From Desulfobacterales bacterium (GTDB lineage: Bacteria; Desulfobacterota; Desulfobacteria; Desulfobacterales; JAFDDL01): a stretch of DNA of 64,000 nucleotides. A program made the position numbers and the translations under genes. Where the stretch lies: the NCBI GenBank assembly GCA_034003325.1, contig JAVEYW010000021.1, positions 1-64,000 on the forward strand. Direction: 5' to 3'. Each line of letters opens with the position of its first letter. The stretch's first letter is position 1. Positions 55,661 to 64,000 of the stretch are shown piece after piece. Below the pieces are notes generated by a model that worked only from the letters and a program-made list of their open reading frames with translations, was not told the origin of the DNA and did no database searches.

Positions 55661-57142
55661 TCAGCGGCCGGTAGCGGATAGTTTTTTCGCAATATTGGTC
55701 GTGCTGTAGCCGTCGAGAATATCCACGAGGCATACTTTTCCCCCATAGGATTCAACAATCTCCCTGCCCACGACCGCCTCGATGGTATAATCCGCGCCTT
55801 TCACCAGGATATCGGGTTTCAGCGCACCGATTAAATCCAGCGGGGTGTCCTCGTCAAAAAAAACGATCAGGCTCACATCTTCCAGCGCACTGAGGATGGC
55901 GGCGCGGTCTTTTCCGGCCAGAATGGGGCGGGCATCCCCCTTTAATCGTTTGATGGACGCATCGGTATTGAGGCCGACAACCAGCTTGTCTCCCAGATGC
56001 CGGGCCTGGTGCAGCAGGCTCACATGCCCGGGATGCAGCAAGTCAAAGCATCCGTTCGTAAAGACGATTTTATTTCCTTTTAACCGCCAATTTTCCAGCG
56101 TGTCGCGGGCCGCCGAAAGGGTGGCGACCTTGAGCACGGGGGGAGCGATGCCTTTCCCGTTTTCCGTGGTGAGGGCCTGCTCTAATTCTTCCCATAGAAT
56201 CGGTTGCGTGCCGAGTTTGCCGACCACGATTCCGGCGGCCAGATTTGAAACCGCCGCGGCTTGCGCAAAGATCATACCCGTTGCTGCGGCAGCAGCCAGG
56301 GTGGCGATGACCGTGTCGCCGGCGCCGGAAACATCAAAGACTTCCCTGGCTTTTGCGGCAAGAATCATGGGGGTGGGCTGGTTTCCGAAAAGCCCCATGC
56401 CCTTTGAACCACGGGTTACGAGCAGCCATTCAAGACGCAATTTTTCTCTGAGTGCACCGGCTTTTTTTGTCAGCAGGGTCTCATCGTCCAATTTTTTTCC
56501 GACAACGCCTTCTAATTCGGCCGTGTTGGGGGTGATGCAGGTTGCGCCGCTATAGCGCAGCCAGTCTGCGCCCTTGGGATCTACTAGTACCGGAATGCGG
56601 CGGCTTAACCCCAGGCCGATGAGTTGTTGCGTGAAATCCGCTGAGAGAAACATTCCCTTGCCGTAATCCGATAAAATCATTGCCCGGCACCGGGGCAATT
56701 CCGCCTTGACGGCGTTCAGAATCTTGGTTTCCGTGTCGGCGGCCAGACGGCGGGTTTCCTCTTCGTCGAGCCTGACGATCTGTTGGCGTTGGGCCATGAC
56801 CCTTGTTTTGGTAATGGTCGGCCGCGTGGCTTCGGTCACGGTTAAATCGGCAACGCCCGCTGCGGATAAGAGTTCCCTGAGATGCTCTCCGGCCCAGTCC
56901 CGGCCAGTAGCGCCGATCAGGGCCGCCTCGCAGCCAAGGCCTGATAAATTGGTGGCCACATTCCCCGCTCCGCCCAGGGACCAGGTTTTTTTCCCCACCG
57001 TCACAACCGGGACGGGCGCCTCAGGGGATATTCGGCTGACCTCACCCCAGAAATAGCAGTCCAGCATGATATCCCCGACCACCAGAATTCGGGTCTTTTT
57101 TAAAGATGCGGCCAATTGATTGGCATCCACGTTGATTTTCAA
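55661..57142 (-). CDS. hldE: bifunctional heptose 7-phosphate kinase / heptose 1-phosphate adenylyltransferase
   Basis: 493 aa, makes ADP-heptose for LPS. The N-terminal ribokinase-like domain (about 1-320) has GDIMLDCYFWGEVSRISPEAPVPV, GGAGNVATNLSGLG and the DVSGAGDTVIATLA anion hole with catalytic Asp. The C-terminal nucleotidyltransferase (about 350-490) has FTNGCFDLLHPGHVSLLHQA (HxGH). Its stop follows the NifU-like gene by 25 bases on the opposite strand, and its start overlaps the gmhA stop (ATGA). Confidence 0.97.
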   Translation of the reverse strand: MKINVDANQLAASLKKTRILVVGDIMLDCYFWGEVSRISPEAPVPVVTVGKKTWSLGGAGNVATNLSGLGCEAALIGATGRDWAGEHLRELLSAAGVADLTVTEATRPTITKTRVMAQRQQIVRLDEEETRRLAADTETKILNAVKAELPRCRAMILSDYGKGMFLSADFTQQLIGLGLSRRIPVLVDPKGADWLRYSGATCITPNTAELEGVVGKKLDDETLLTKKAGALREKLRLEWLLVTRGSKGMGLFGNQPTPMILAAKAREVFDVSGAGDTVIATLAAAAATGMIFAQAAAVSNLAAGIVVGKLGTQPILWEELEQALTTENGKGIAPPVLKVATLSAARDTLENWRLKGNKIVFTNGCFDLLHPGHVSLLHQARHLGDKLVVGLNTDASIKRLKGDARPILAGKDRAAILSALEDVSLIVFFDEDTPLDLIGALKPDILVKGADYTIEAVVGREIVESYGGKVCLVDILDGYSTTNIAKKLSATGR

Positions 57143-57714
57143 GGCTGAGACTCCTGTTGTTCGATTAACCCATTTTCAATCTGCCACGCCCAATAATGCA
57201 ATATGAAAATATGGCCTTCTTGTACGCGGGCGGTGGTTGCATCCGATACCACCACCGCCTCATTCACGAGCGCTTTGAGCGCTCCGCCGTCCTTGCCCAG
57301 AAGCCCGATGGTTCCCATGCCCATGGCGCGCGCTTTTTGGACGGCCATGATGACGTTTGCGGATTGGCCCGAGGTGGAAATACCGAGGAGCATATCCTTT
57401 GGCGTGCCCAAGCCTTCCACCTGGCGCGAAAACACCTGCGTATAATCGTAGTCGTTGGCAATGGCAGTCAAAATCGAGCTGTCCGTGGTCAGGGCGATGG
57501 CTGGAAAGGCCCGCCGTTCCTTTTCAAAGCGGCCGACAATTTCCGCTGCAAAATGCTGCGCATCGCTTGCGGAGCCGCCGTTGCCGCAGACCAGGATTTT
57601 CCCGCCGTTGCGCAGGGTCTTGAGCAGCAGCGCGCCGGTTTTGGTTACGATTGCCTCTAGTGCCTTTAAGTTTTCAAAGCACTGAATGTGGGCATCGATC
57701 ATTCGAGTAAACAT
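57139..57714 (-). CDS. gmhA: sedoheptulose-7-phosphate isomerase
   Basis: First step of the ADP-heptose path. About 191 aa with a SIS domain: CGNGGSASDAQHFAAEIVGRFEKERRAFPAIALT (substrate Ser and zinc ligands), GISTSGQSANVI and LLGKDGGALK; the C-terminal HILHYWAWQIE holds metal His. The start with GAGG five bases before is chosen; an ATG 18 codons earlier has a closer, less well spaced site. It is directly ahead of hldE. Confidence 0.95.
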   Translation of the reverse strand: MFTRMIDAHIQCFENLKALEAIVTKTGALLLKTLRNGGKILVCGNGGSASDAQHFAAEIVGRFEKERRAFPAIALTTDSSILTAIANDYDYTQVFSRQVEGLGTPKDMLLGISTSGQSANVIMAVQKARAMGMGTIGLLGKDGGALKALVNEAVVVSDATTARVQEGHIFILHYWAWQIENGLIEQQESQP

Positions 57715-57813
57715 GAGCGCCTCATCACAATAGGTTACGAGTGGATACACGGCGTTGTTACCACTCATTGCCTCATCGGCTCAACGATTTTCTATCATTG
57801 CGGCCGACGACGA

Positions 57814-58770
57814 TCAACTTTCGACGGAGTCTGCATATTCATATATCGCCGCCGCCAGAAGGGGAATCATGATTTCATGATGTCCGGTAAGGGCAAAGCC
57901 GGCGCCGCCTGAAAGCACCGGGCGGGAGACCACATTGACGGTGGGCCGGTAGTGCTGAATCATGTCGAAATTGCCGGTGGTGAAGTTTGTAACCGAATGC
58001 CCCAGGTTGCGGGCCACGGATAGGGCTTTTAAGAACACCTCCGGCATGATCACGGCGCTGCCGAGATTTAACACCACGCCGCCGTCTCCTAGTTTGGCCA
58101 CAGTGGCGGCAAAAATCCTGAAATCCCGCAAGGAGGCTTCCCCGATGGCGGCCCCGCTGGCCGTGGGGTGCTGGTGAACGATATCGGTGCCAAGGGCCAC
58201 ATGAAGGGTGTACGGGATTTTCAGCCGATAACAACAGGCGATCAGCGCGCGGTCGATAAAAGGGGCTTTTTCTGCTTCAAGCAGCGCACCGACCGCCTCG
58301 CCGAAGCCTTCCTTGCCGCCGGCCGCTTTTTTGGCCGCGGTGTTTACCAGAAGGGCCGTATCCGCGGCCATGCCGAAAGAGCCGTCTTCAAGCTGAGAGG
58401 CCACGTCCTCCGAGGTGTGGCCGAATCGGGCCAGTTCCGTGTCATGAATGGCGGCTGAGCCGTTTGAGGCGAAATGGGTCAAAAATCCGTCTTCGGCAAG
58501 GGCTGCCAATATCGGCGCACACCCGGTTTTAATGACATGCCCGCCGAACATCACGATGACCGGTTTTCCCGATTGCCGGGCACGGACAACGGCCTTTGCC
58601 AGAGATTTTAAATCCTTGGCCTTTAAAATATCGGGCAGACCGTCCAAAAATTCACGAAACCGCATTCCCGGCCGTGGGGGGATGGCTTCGCTCGTTACAT
58701 CCACCTTGGAAGCTCGCTGCGTAGCCGAATAGGTTTTAATGCCGGCAAGATCAATTTCATCGTAAGGCAT
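57814..58770 (-). CDS. conserved protein of unknown function, deoxyhypusine-synthase-like fold suspected
   Basis: 318 aa. The strongest blocks are PVIVMFGGHVIKTGCAPILAALAEDG, HFASNGSAAIHDTELA, LHVALGTDIVHQHPTASG and VLNLGSAVIMPEVFLKAL. The order of a Gly-rich strand, an acidic IHD and a late loop is somewhat like deoxyhypusine synthase and other NAD-binding proteins, but I cannot assign it. There is no signal peptide. It precedes gmhA and hldE on the same strand, so it may act in LPS heptose or nucleotide-sugar metabolism. Confidence 0.6.
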   Translation of the reverse strand: MPYDEIDLAGIKTYSATQRASKVDVTSEAIPPRPGMRFREFLDGLPDILKAKDLKSLAKAVVRARQSGKPVIVMFGGHVIKTGCAPILAALAEDGFLTHFASNGSAAIHDTELARFGHTSEDVASQLEDGSFGMAADTALLVNTAAKKAAGGKEGFGEAVGALLEAEKAPFIDRALIACCYRLKIPYTLHVALGTDIVHQHPTASGAAIGEASLRDFRIFAATVAKLGDGGVVLNLGSAVIMPEVFLKALSVARNLGHSVTNFTTGNFDMIQHYRPTVNVVSRPVLSGGAGFALTGHHEIMIPLLAAAIYEYADSVES

Positions 58771-59082
58771 GGTCCGTTACTCTCCGGGAATAGGGCACCG
58801 TTTTTCGAAAGAATCAAATGAATCAAAGATGGTTCGATTGCCATATCAAAAAATGGTTCGGATTACAATTTCTGTTCCATGGATACCCCGGGCCTATCGC
58901 ATCGCTATTTGAATGAAGCGGCATTAGCGGTGCCGCGGGGATGGCTTAAAATAACTGTTCCGTCTTGACATTGAACCGGGTTGCTCCTATTAGGGAATGC
59001 GTTTTATCCCGAGTTCAAGGAAAAAATTTCCCCGGTTTTCAGGCCGATCGGACCATGCAACGCAAAGACGGTGAATCATTTT
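58771..59082. other. 312-base divergent spacer
   Basis: Space between the unknown gene and waaF, with a repeated ATGGTTCG (58831-58838, 58852-58859). It should contain promoters for both sides. A longer waaF reading frame extends into it without a ribosome site. Confidence 0.4.
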
Positions 59083-60129
59083 ATGCGAATAGGCAGGGAA
59101 CAAATTCAACAAACCCGGCGGCTACTGATTCGGTCCACCAACTGGATCGGAGATGCTGTGATGACTACGCCCGCGGTGCGGGCCATTCGAAAGAACTTTC
59201 CGAATAGCCATATTTCGATACTGGCGAAGCCTTGGGTGGCGCCGGTGTTCGACCACAGCCCGCATGTGGATGACGTCATCCTCTATGACGCCCATGGCCG
59301 GCACAAGGGCTTTGACGGTACGATCCGGCTTGCCAAAGATCTTCGAAAATACCGGTTTGATGCCGCCATTCTTCTCCAAAATGCCATTGAGGCGGCGCTC
59401 ATCGCCTTTCTGGCGGGCATCCCCACGCGGATTGGTTTTGACACGGACGGCCGCAGGCTGCTGTTGACCCATCCGGTTCGCTGCACAAAGCAAATCAAAT
59501 CGATTCATCAGACCGGGTATTATCTGGAGATATTAAAGGGCGCGGGGCTTTTGACCGGGGACCAACGGCTTGAACTGTTTCTCAGGCAATCGGACAAGCA
59601 GGGCGCCCAAAACGTGCTTGAAACCCATAGCGTTGGCGATGCGAATCTTTTGATCGGCTTAAATCCCAGCGCCACTTTCGGGCCCGCCAAGCAGTGGCTC
59701 GCGGAGCGCTATGCCGAACTGGGCGACCGGTTAAGCAAGGCATTCGGCGCGACGATTCTGATTTTCGGCGGCCCGTCGGATAAGGCGCTTGGCCGGCGCA
59801 TTACGCACATGATGTCATCACGGGCCGTTGATTTAAGCGGGAATACTACCCTGGGGGAAGCCATGGCCCTCATCGACCGGTGCGCTGCGTTTGTAACCAA
59901 CGATTCCGGGCTCATGCATGTGGCTGCGGCATTTAATACCCCGTTGGTGGCGGTTTTCGGCTCCACCAATTCCACCACCACGAGTCCCTATGCGGATTCC
60001 AGCCGTATCATTCGCGCGCCGATCGCTTGCAGTCCCTGCATGAAGCCGGTCTGTCCGCTGGGGCACATGGAGTGCATGAAGGCCGTCGGCGTGGCACAGG
60101 TGTTTAATGCCGTAAAGGATCTCTTGTGA
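59083..60129 (+). CDS. waaF: ADP-heptose:LPS heptosyltransferase II
   Basis: GT9-family glycosyltransferase, 348 aa, adds the second heptose to the LPS inner core at the cytoplasmic face. Signatures: LLIRSTNWIGDAVMTTPAVRAIRKNFP near the N-terminus, LNPSATFGPAKQW and the ADP-heptose loop VTNDSGLMHVAAAFNTPLVAVFGST; a C-terminal CSPCMKPVCPLGHMECM. These fit WaaF better than WaaC. The ATG at this position gives the normal N-terminus. Its stop overlaps the waaC start. Confidence 0.93.
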   Translation: MRIGREQIQQTRRLLIRSTNWIGDAVMTTPAVRAIRKNFPNSHISILAKPWVAPVFDHSPHVDDVILYDAHGRHKGFDGTIRLAKDLRKYRFDAAILLQNAIEAALIAFLAGIPTRIGFDTDGRRLLLTHPVRCTKQIKSIHQTGYYLEILKGAGLLTGDQRLELFLRQSDKQGAQNVLETHSVGDANLLIGLNPSATFGPAKQWLAERYAELGDRLSKAFGATILIFGGPSDKALGRRITHMMSSRAVDLSGNTTLGEAMALIDRCAAFVTNDSGLMHVAAAFNTPLVAVFGSTNSTTTSPYADSSRIIRAPIACSPCMKPVCPLGHMECMKAVGVAQVFNAVKDLL

Positions 60130-61196
60130 ACATTCTGATTGTCAAACTCAGCGCTATCGGCGATGTGATTCACACACTGCCGGCCTTAAACGCCATTCGC
60201 CGTCAATACCCGCAGGCGCAAATCACCTGGGTGGTGGAAGCGGCGGCGGCGGAGCTCATCATCGGACACCCGGCCCTGAACCGGGTGATCGTTTCCAGGC
60301 GAAAGCAGTGGATAAAACAACTTAAAGGGCCGCAATGGAAAACTGCGCTGCGGGAAATCACGGCCTTTATTCAGCAGCTTCGCGATACCCGGTATGATGT
60401 CGTGATTGATTTTCACGCCCTGCTGAAAAGCGCACTGCTGGTCTTCCTGGCGAGAGGCCACCGTAAAATCGGGTTCGGCAAGGGCATGCAGCACATGGAG
60501 CACAGTTACCTGGTCTTAAATGAGCGGGTGGCGCCTGTGGATATGGAGATTCATGCTCTGACCCGGCAACTGATGCTGATCGAGGCCATCGGGGTGCATT
60601 CCCGCGAGGTGGTGTATGACATTCCCATATCGGCCGACGATGAAAGGCAGGTTAAAGCCCTTTTGGCCGCTCATGGCATGAATGCCGCCCGTCCCCTGCT
60701 GGCGATAAATCCCGTGGCGCTTTGGGATACCAAGCTGTGGTTCAATGACCGGTTTAGCGATCTGGCCGATCGGCTCATCAGTATCCATGGCGTGGAAATC
60801 GTTTTTACGGGGGCAAAGGCGGATGTGCCGGTTATCGAAGAGATTCGTGCCATGATGACAAAATCCGCCGCTAATCTTGCCGGTAAAACCAGTTTGAAAA
60901 TGCTGGCGGCGATTTACCGCAAAGCCGTGTGCGTGGTTTCGACGGATACTGGGCCGATGCACCTGGCTGCAGCCGTCGGGACGCCGGTGGCGGCGATTTT
61001 CGGGCCTACCGCTCCCTGGCGCACCGGACCCTTCGGCGCAGGGCACCAGGTCATTCGCACGGCTGCGGCCTGCTCGCCTTGCTTTCAGCGCCGATGCGAA
61101 AAAAACAGCCACATTTGTATGAAGGAGATCACCACGGAAATCGTAATGGCGGAAGTAGAGAAGATACTTGCGCATCAAAAGGGTTCGATGGGTTAA
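60126..61196 (+). CDS. waaC: ADP-heptose:LPS heptosyltransferase I
   Basis: GT9-family enzyme, 356 aa, adds the first heptose to Kdo. N-terminus NILIVKLSAIGDVIHTLPALNAIR; middle DFHALLKSALLVFLA and KIGFGKGM; C-terminal VSTDTGPMHLAAAVGTPVAAIFGPTAPWRTGPFG. The start is GTG overlapping the waaF stop (GTGA). With gmhA, hldE and waaF it completes a heptose supply and transfer set in one region. Confidence 0.94.
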   Translation: MNILIVKLSAIGDVIHTLPALNAIRRQYPQAQITWVVEAAAAELIIGHPALNRVIVSRRKQWIKQLKGPQWKTALREITAFIQQLRDTRYDVVIDFHALLKSALLVFLARGHRKIGFGKGMQHMEHSYLVLNERVAPVDMEIHALTRQLMLIEAIGVHSREVVYDIPISADDERQVKALLAAHGMNAARPLLAINPVALWDTKLWFNDRFSDLADRLISIHGVEIVFTGAKADVPVIEEIRAMMTKSAANLAGKTSLKMLAAIYRKAVCVVSTDTGPMHLAAAVGTPVAAIFGPTAPWRTGPFGAGHQVIRTAAACSPCFQRRCEKNSHICMKEITTEIVMAEVEKILAHQKGSMG

Positions 61197-61233
61197 AAAC
61201 TCGACACGGTCGGTTGCGCCATTCTTTTAAACT

Positions 61234-62154
61234 TCAGCGCCCATTAAGCCTGTTTTTTATTTCTTTCAAAACAAAATCAGCCCCTTTTAGACTCAGATGT
61301 CCTTCATCACTGTAGTTGTCGTAATCTTTTCTGAACAGGAAATAGGTTTCCGTATTGAAATCCCAGACGACATCGGTGTTCGAAAACAGTTTGTCCATCC
61401 TGTCGCGGTAATCTTGATAGCTTTCCTTTATCATTTCAAAAATATCGTAGGGGTAAGGGTGGTAGTAAGCAAAAATGGGTATTCCAAGCGCTCTGGCCTG
61501 ACCGAGAAGATCAGCCAGCTCTTGGTATGCGATGGCGTCGATGGTGATTTTCTTTCCTTCTTTCAGAATTGCCGCGGCTCTTGCTGAAATAAGTTCCTTG
61601 GAAGCGCGGTTTTTTCTCGAAAAATCTTTTTCGTAGGCCCCGTAATCGTTGCAGATCGCCTTTCGTTTGCCGAAGTGAACGAGAAGTTTTCGCCGGTAAA
61701 GCTCAATCATGGCCAACGACCCCAATGACTCCCAATATTCATGGGGTCGCATGAAAGAGGATCTTCTGCCGTGGGTTTGGGAGGTGTAGGGATGAAGGCA
61801 AACGATCAAGAATTTCGAATTTCCCTTCCGGAAAACGTTTTCCGCAATAAGGCGAAGCTCGGAATAATTGCCGCCTTCCAGGGATCCGTTATAAACCCTG
61901 TGTGGGCTTAATTTTTGAGTATTCAGGCTGTTGGAAACAGATGAGCCGATCAGAAGCCCTTCGAAGTTGGCGGGAATATAATTAAAGGACATAAGATACT
62001 TGGATGTTCTTTCATTTGCGTAAATCGGTATCGAGGCGCCCTTCACATTTCCGAACAAACCGTAATCATTCATATAGACATTAAGCCCGACCACGGACGA
62101 TACGATCAACAGGGTCAAAGCCGCACAGGTGGAAAAAAAGCGCTTAAACGTCAA
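61234..62154 (-). CDS. SGNH-type membrane-anchored protein, AlgX/DltD-like
   Basis: 306 aa with one N-terminal membrane segment (LTLLIVSSVVGLNVYM) and a large extracytoplasmic domain. GLLIGSSVSNSL fits the nucleophile block and DEGHLSLKGADFVL the Asp-x-x-His block of SGNH esterases/acyltransferases. Proteins of this type work with an MBOAT acyltransferase to O-acylate polysaccharides or lipids. The start is a TTG overlapping the end of an MBOAT remnant. Since that partner is truncated, this gene may be an orphan. Confidence 0.75.
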   Translation of the reverse strand: MTFKRFFSTCAALTLLIVSSVVGLNVYMNDYGLFGNVKGASIPIYANERTSKYLMSFNYIPANFEGLLIGSSVSNSLNTQKLSPHRVYNGSLEGGNYSELRLIAENVFRKGNSKFLIVCLHPYTSQTHGRRSSFMRPHEYWESLGSLAMIELYRRKLLVHFGKRKAICNDYGAYEKDFSRKNRASKELISARAAAILKEGKKITIDAIAYQELADLLGQARALGIPIFAYYHPYPYDIFEMIKESYQDYRDRMDKLFSNTDVVWDFNTETYFLFRKDYDNYSDEGHLSLKGADFVLKEIKNRLNGR

Positions 62155-62314
62155 AATAAAAAAACTCCTTGGGAATCGAAGCGTTCAGATACAGCAAGGC
62201 CATTAGAATGGTAGCGGTCAGACGCAATGCCGCCCAAGCGCCTAGTTTTAAATTTCCGGGAATTAAGATAAGATCTTGCTTTTTATAAAGAAAAATATTG
62301 GCAATTGCAATAGT
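62144..62314 (-). pseudogene. MBOAT acyltransferase C-terminal fragment
   Basis: About 55 codons remain: ANIFLYKKQDLILIPGN, then WAALRLTATILMALLYLNASIPKEFFYFDV. A membrane helix followed by a short aromatic end is the MBOAT terminus. The reading continues upstream only into the perfect hairpin, so the first some 400 codons are lost. The frame overlaps the start of the SGNH-like gene, as in intact acylation operons. Confidence 0.6.
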
Positions 62315-62362
62315 AAATCGGGCTGAAGCCACCCCAAAATGTTGGGGTGGCTTCAGCCCGAT
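62315..62362. repeat. perfect 22-bp hairpin
   Basis: Arms 62315-62336 and 62341-62362 pair over 22 of 22 positions around the loop AATG. The arm contains GGGCTGAAGCCACCCC. It lies exactly where the MBOAT fragment begins. It may be a REP/MITE-like element or an insertion-sequence end. No T-run. Confidence 0.85.
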
Positions 62363-62432
62363 TAAACATGGTAAAAATGGGCGGATAAATTGAAGAGAAA
62401 TTAAGGTGCTGTTGAGTGGATATTGCACCTTC

Positions 62433-62460
62433 TTATGGCAAGGTTGTTATGGCAAGGTTG
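62433..62460. repeat. tandem 14-bp repeat
   Basis: TTATGGCAAGGTTG occurs twice head to tail (62433-62446, 62447-62460). Non-coding. Confidence 0.8.
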
Positions 62461-62780
62461 ATTTTGGGCGCTGCTCCCCATAATCCTGTTACACGCTAAT
62501 TTGAAAAATGCTTAGTTCCAAGATTTATAATAGTCATTCAGCATGAATTCTATCATCATTTTCGCAGATTCAAGCACACTGCGATTTATCAAATAAGTCA
62601 GAGCAAGCGCTAGCCATCTCAGGCTGGACGGCTAAAAGTGGCCGCTTGATGGCCTCAATAACTTTTGACTGTCAAGTTGCTAATGCATTAATGTTAATGA
62701 TTGAAAAAGAGAGCGGACAATATCGGGCTGGACAATAAACGATATAGAATTTCATATGGGTTGAAGCAAGGGAGCCAGTG
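62461..62780. other. 320-base spacer before the efflux gene
   Basis: No gene is seen. It is likely the promoter region of the TolC-family gene; debris of an older element is possible because of the hairpin and repeat just to the left. Confidence 0.4.
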
Positions 62781-64000
62781 ATGAAAAAGATGCCTCTTAT
62801 TATGATTGCAATGCTCGGATGCCTCCTTCCGGGATTGATGACCGCATCGATGGCCGATTCTGAATCTTCAGAAACAGAAGCGCGGATTCAGCGGCGGGCG
62901 GTTGTCGACGATTTGATGATGGTTGCGATCAGCCAAAATCCGGAGATTCAGTCGGCCCGTGAAAAATGGCGGGCTGTGGTGGAAACCTACCGCATCGAAA
63001 CCGCCTATCCGGACCCGCAGCTGATGGTAACGTATTTCCCGGATCCCATTGAAACGCGGATAGGGCCTCAGGACTGGAACGCCGCGCTGTCCCAGGGTAT
63101 CCCCTTTCCTGGCAAACTTTCCAAAATGGGGGATATGGTGGAAGCGGAGGCCCGGATGGCGCGGCTGACCCTGGACAAGACCGTGAGGGATGTGGTGGTG
63201 TCGGTTCGCGAGTCCTTTTACGAGCTGCTCTATATTCAAAAAGCACGCGATGTCGCCGAGCAACAGATCAAGTTGCTGGACCACTTGCGAAAGATAGCCG
63301 AAACGGCTTATGCGGCGGATCGGGCAGCGTTTATCGATGTCGTCAAAACCCAATCCCAGGCCGGGCAGCTTCGCTATGATGTGCTCCTTTTAACGGATCT
63401 GGAAGAAACCGAGATCGCCAAATTGAACAGCCTTTTGAACCGGCCGCCGGATGCCGAAATCGGCCCCCTTGAATCGATCGCACTTCAGCCGGTCGCCGTC
63501 ACCCTCGCGGAGATTTATCGCCTGGCGGAAAAGAATCAGGAAGAAATCCGGATGATGGAGGCTCAGATACAAAAAGCCGATGCCGGTCTGAGCCTGGCCA
63601 GGTATCAGTACCTGCCGAATTTTAAAGTGGGCCTCTTCTATGCCGGAATCGGGGACCCCGATGTCATGGCGCCGCCGCGGGACGCGGGAGACGATGCGCT
63701 CGGGGTCCAATTCGGGGTCACGATTCCGCTCTGGCCTGGGAAAAATAAGGGTCGCGTGGAAAAAGCGAAGGCGGAGTTGGCGGCTTCTCAGGCCGCCAAA
63801 TCGGCCCGGATAAATGACAGCTTCGCCCATATTCGCGCAACCTATTTTCGTCTGCAGAACGCGGCCAGGATCATCGGCTTGTATGAGAAAGACCTGCTCC
63901 CCCAGGCCGCCAAGTCGATGTCGCTCGCCGAAACCTGGTTTCAGGAGGGGGAATCGAGTTTTTCGGATTTTGTGGAAACCCAGTCCGTTTGGTACAATTT
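62781..64000 (+). CDS. TolC-family outer-membrane efflux protein (partial, runs off the end)
   Basis: The first 406 codons of an outer-membrane channel of the TolC/CusC class. It has a signal peptide (MKKMPLIMIAMLGCLLPGLMTASMA), then the first TolC repeat with AISQNPEIQSAREKW, QDWNAALSQGIPFPGKL and long helices of Ala/Glu/Arg. The second repeat contains NQEEIRMMEAQIQKADAGLSLARYQYLPNF and FGVTIPLWPGKNKGRV. A lipid-modified Cys is doubtful (LGCLLP inside the signal). ATG with AAGGGA seven bases upstream. Partners (RND pump, membrane-fusion protein) would lie downstream, outside the window. Confidence 0.93.
   Translation, partial: MKKMPLIMIAMLGCLLPGLMTASMADSESSETEARIQRRAVVDDLMMVAISQNPEIQSAREKWRAVVETYRIETAYPDPQLMVTYFPDPIETRIGPQDWNAALSQGIPFPGKLSKMGDMVEAEARMARLTLDKTVRDVVVSVRESFYELLYIQKARDVAEQQIKLLDHLRKIAETAYAADRAAFIDVVKTQSQAGQLRYDVLLLTDLEETEIAKLNSLLNRPPDAEIGPLESIALQPVAVTLAEIYRLAEKNQEEIRMMEAQIQKADAGLSLARYQYLPNFKVGLFYAGIGDPDVMAPPRDAGDDALGVQFGVTIPLWPGKNKGRVEKAKAELAASQAAKSARINDSFAHIRATYFRLQNAARIIGLYEKDLLPQAAKSMSLAETWFQEGESSFSDFVETQSVWYN

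Noticed and set aside
62868..63353. Minus-strand frames at the right end
   Set aside because: They are opposite the TolC-family gene, whose long frame runs off the end of the window.
1..64000. tRNA genes and CRISPR arrays
   Set aside because: I looked for T-loop motifs (GGTTCGAATCC-like) and for regularly spaced short repeats on both strands and found no convincing case.

Overview
The window reads as a chromosomal segment of an anaerobic, Gram-negative member of the Desulfobacterota (the former Deltaproteobacteria, probably a sulfate-reducer-like lineage). This is an inference from gene content. The pointers are an EtfBA electron-transfer flavoprotein next to a biotinyl carrier protein, a fused B12-dependent acyl-CoA mutase (IcmF), a BadF/HgdC-type ATPase activator, LptE/MlaA/heptose genes of an outer membrane, and sigma-54 two-component control. 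Most starts have a clear Shine-Dalgarno; an unusual number of starts are TTG.

Layout. 1-5 kb: etfB-etfA, a biotinyl carrier, a MetE/UroD-like protein and a universal stress protein. 5-18 kb: mostly minus-strand housekeeping genes (mlaA, xerC, a HAD phosphatase, slipin and nfeD, family-4 uracil-DNA glycosylase, coaBC, a TPR protein, ftsB-like, murJ, lptE, leuS), with rpsT on the plus strand under a good sigma-70 promoter. 18.3-18.5 kb: a nested 170-bp palindrome between leuS and rng that may be a structured RNA. 18.8-29 kb: plus-strand rng, an unknown membrane-anchored protein, yajC-secD-secF, cpoB-like, dprA and topA. 29-31.7 kb: a tiny Lys-rich protein, cobT behind a complete cobalamin riboswitch with its terminator, and an enoyl-CoA hydratase-family protein.

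31.7-43.1 kb is a potassium-uptake locus on the minus strand: two TrkH/KtrB channels, three TrkA/KtrA-type gating proteins, a degenerate receiver with a Cys-rich tail, a receiver-TPR protein, two histidine kinases and an NtrC-type sigma-54 activator. A good -24/-12 promoter lies upstream of the transporter-side operon, preceded by an intrinsic terminator. This suggests the upstream kinase/NtrC pair switches on potassium uptake through sigma-54.

43.16-49.21 kb is an inserted restriction-modification island (methyltransferase, DUF1016 nuclease, helicase-nuclease). It is bounded by a 65-bp direct repeat, 64 of 65 identical, which is a copy of the 3' end of the neighbouring icmF gene. The helicase gene is split by one in-frame amber codon. 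After icmF (49.15-52.43 kb) comes a scar of mobile-element debris: an IS200-type transposase fragment, a DUF3987 fragment, an internally deleted DMT transporter, and a truncated vapB in front of an intact vapC.

54-64 kb: an HgdC-like activase with a NifU-like scaffold protein; the ADP-heptose and inner-core LPS genes (hldE, gmhA, a conserved unknown, waaF, waaC); an SGNH/AlgX-like protein with a truncated MBOAT partner cut off at a perfect 22-bp hairpin; and the first 406 codons of a TolC-family efflux gene that runs off the end. No tRNA, rRNA or CRISPR array was recognised.
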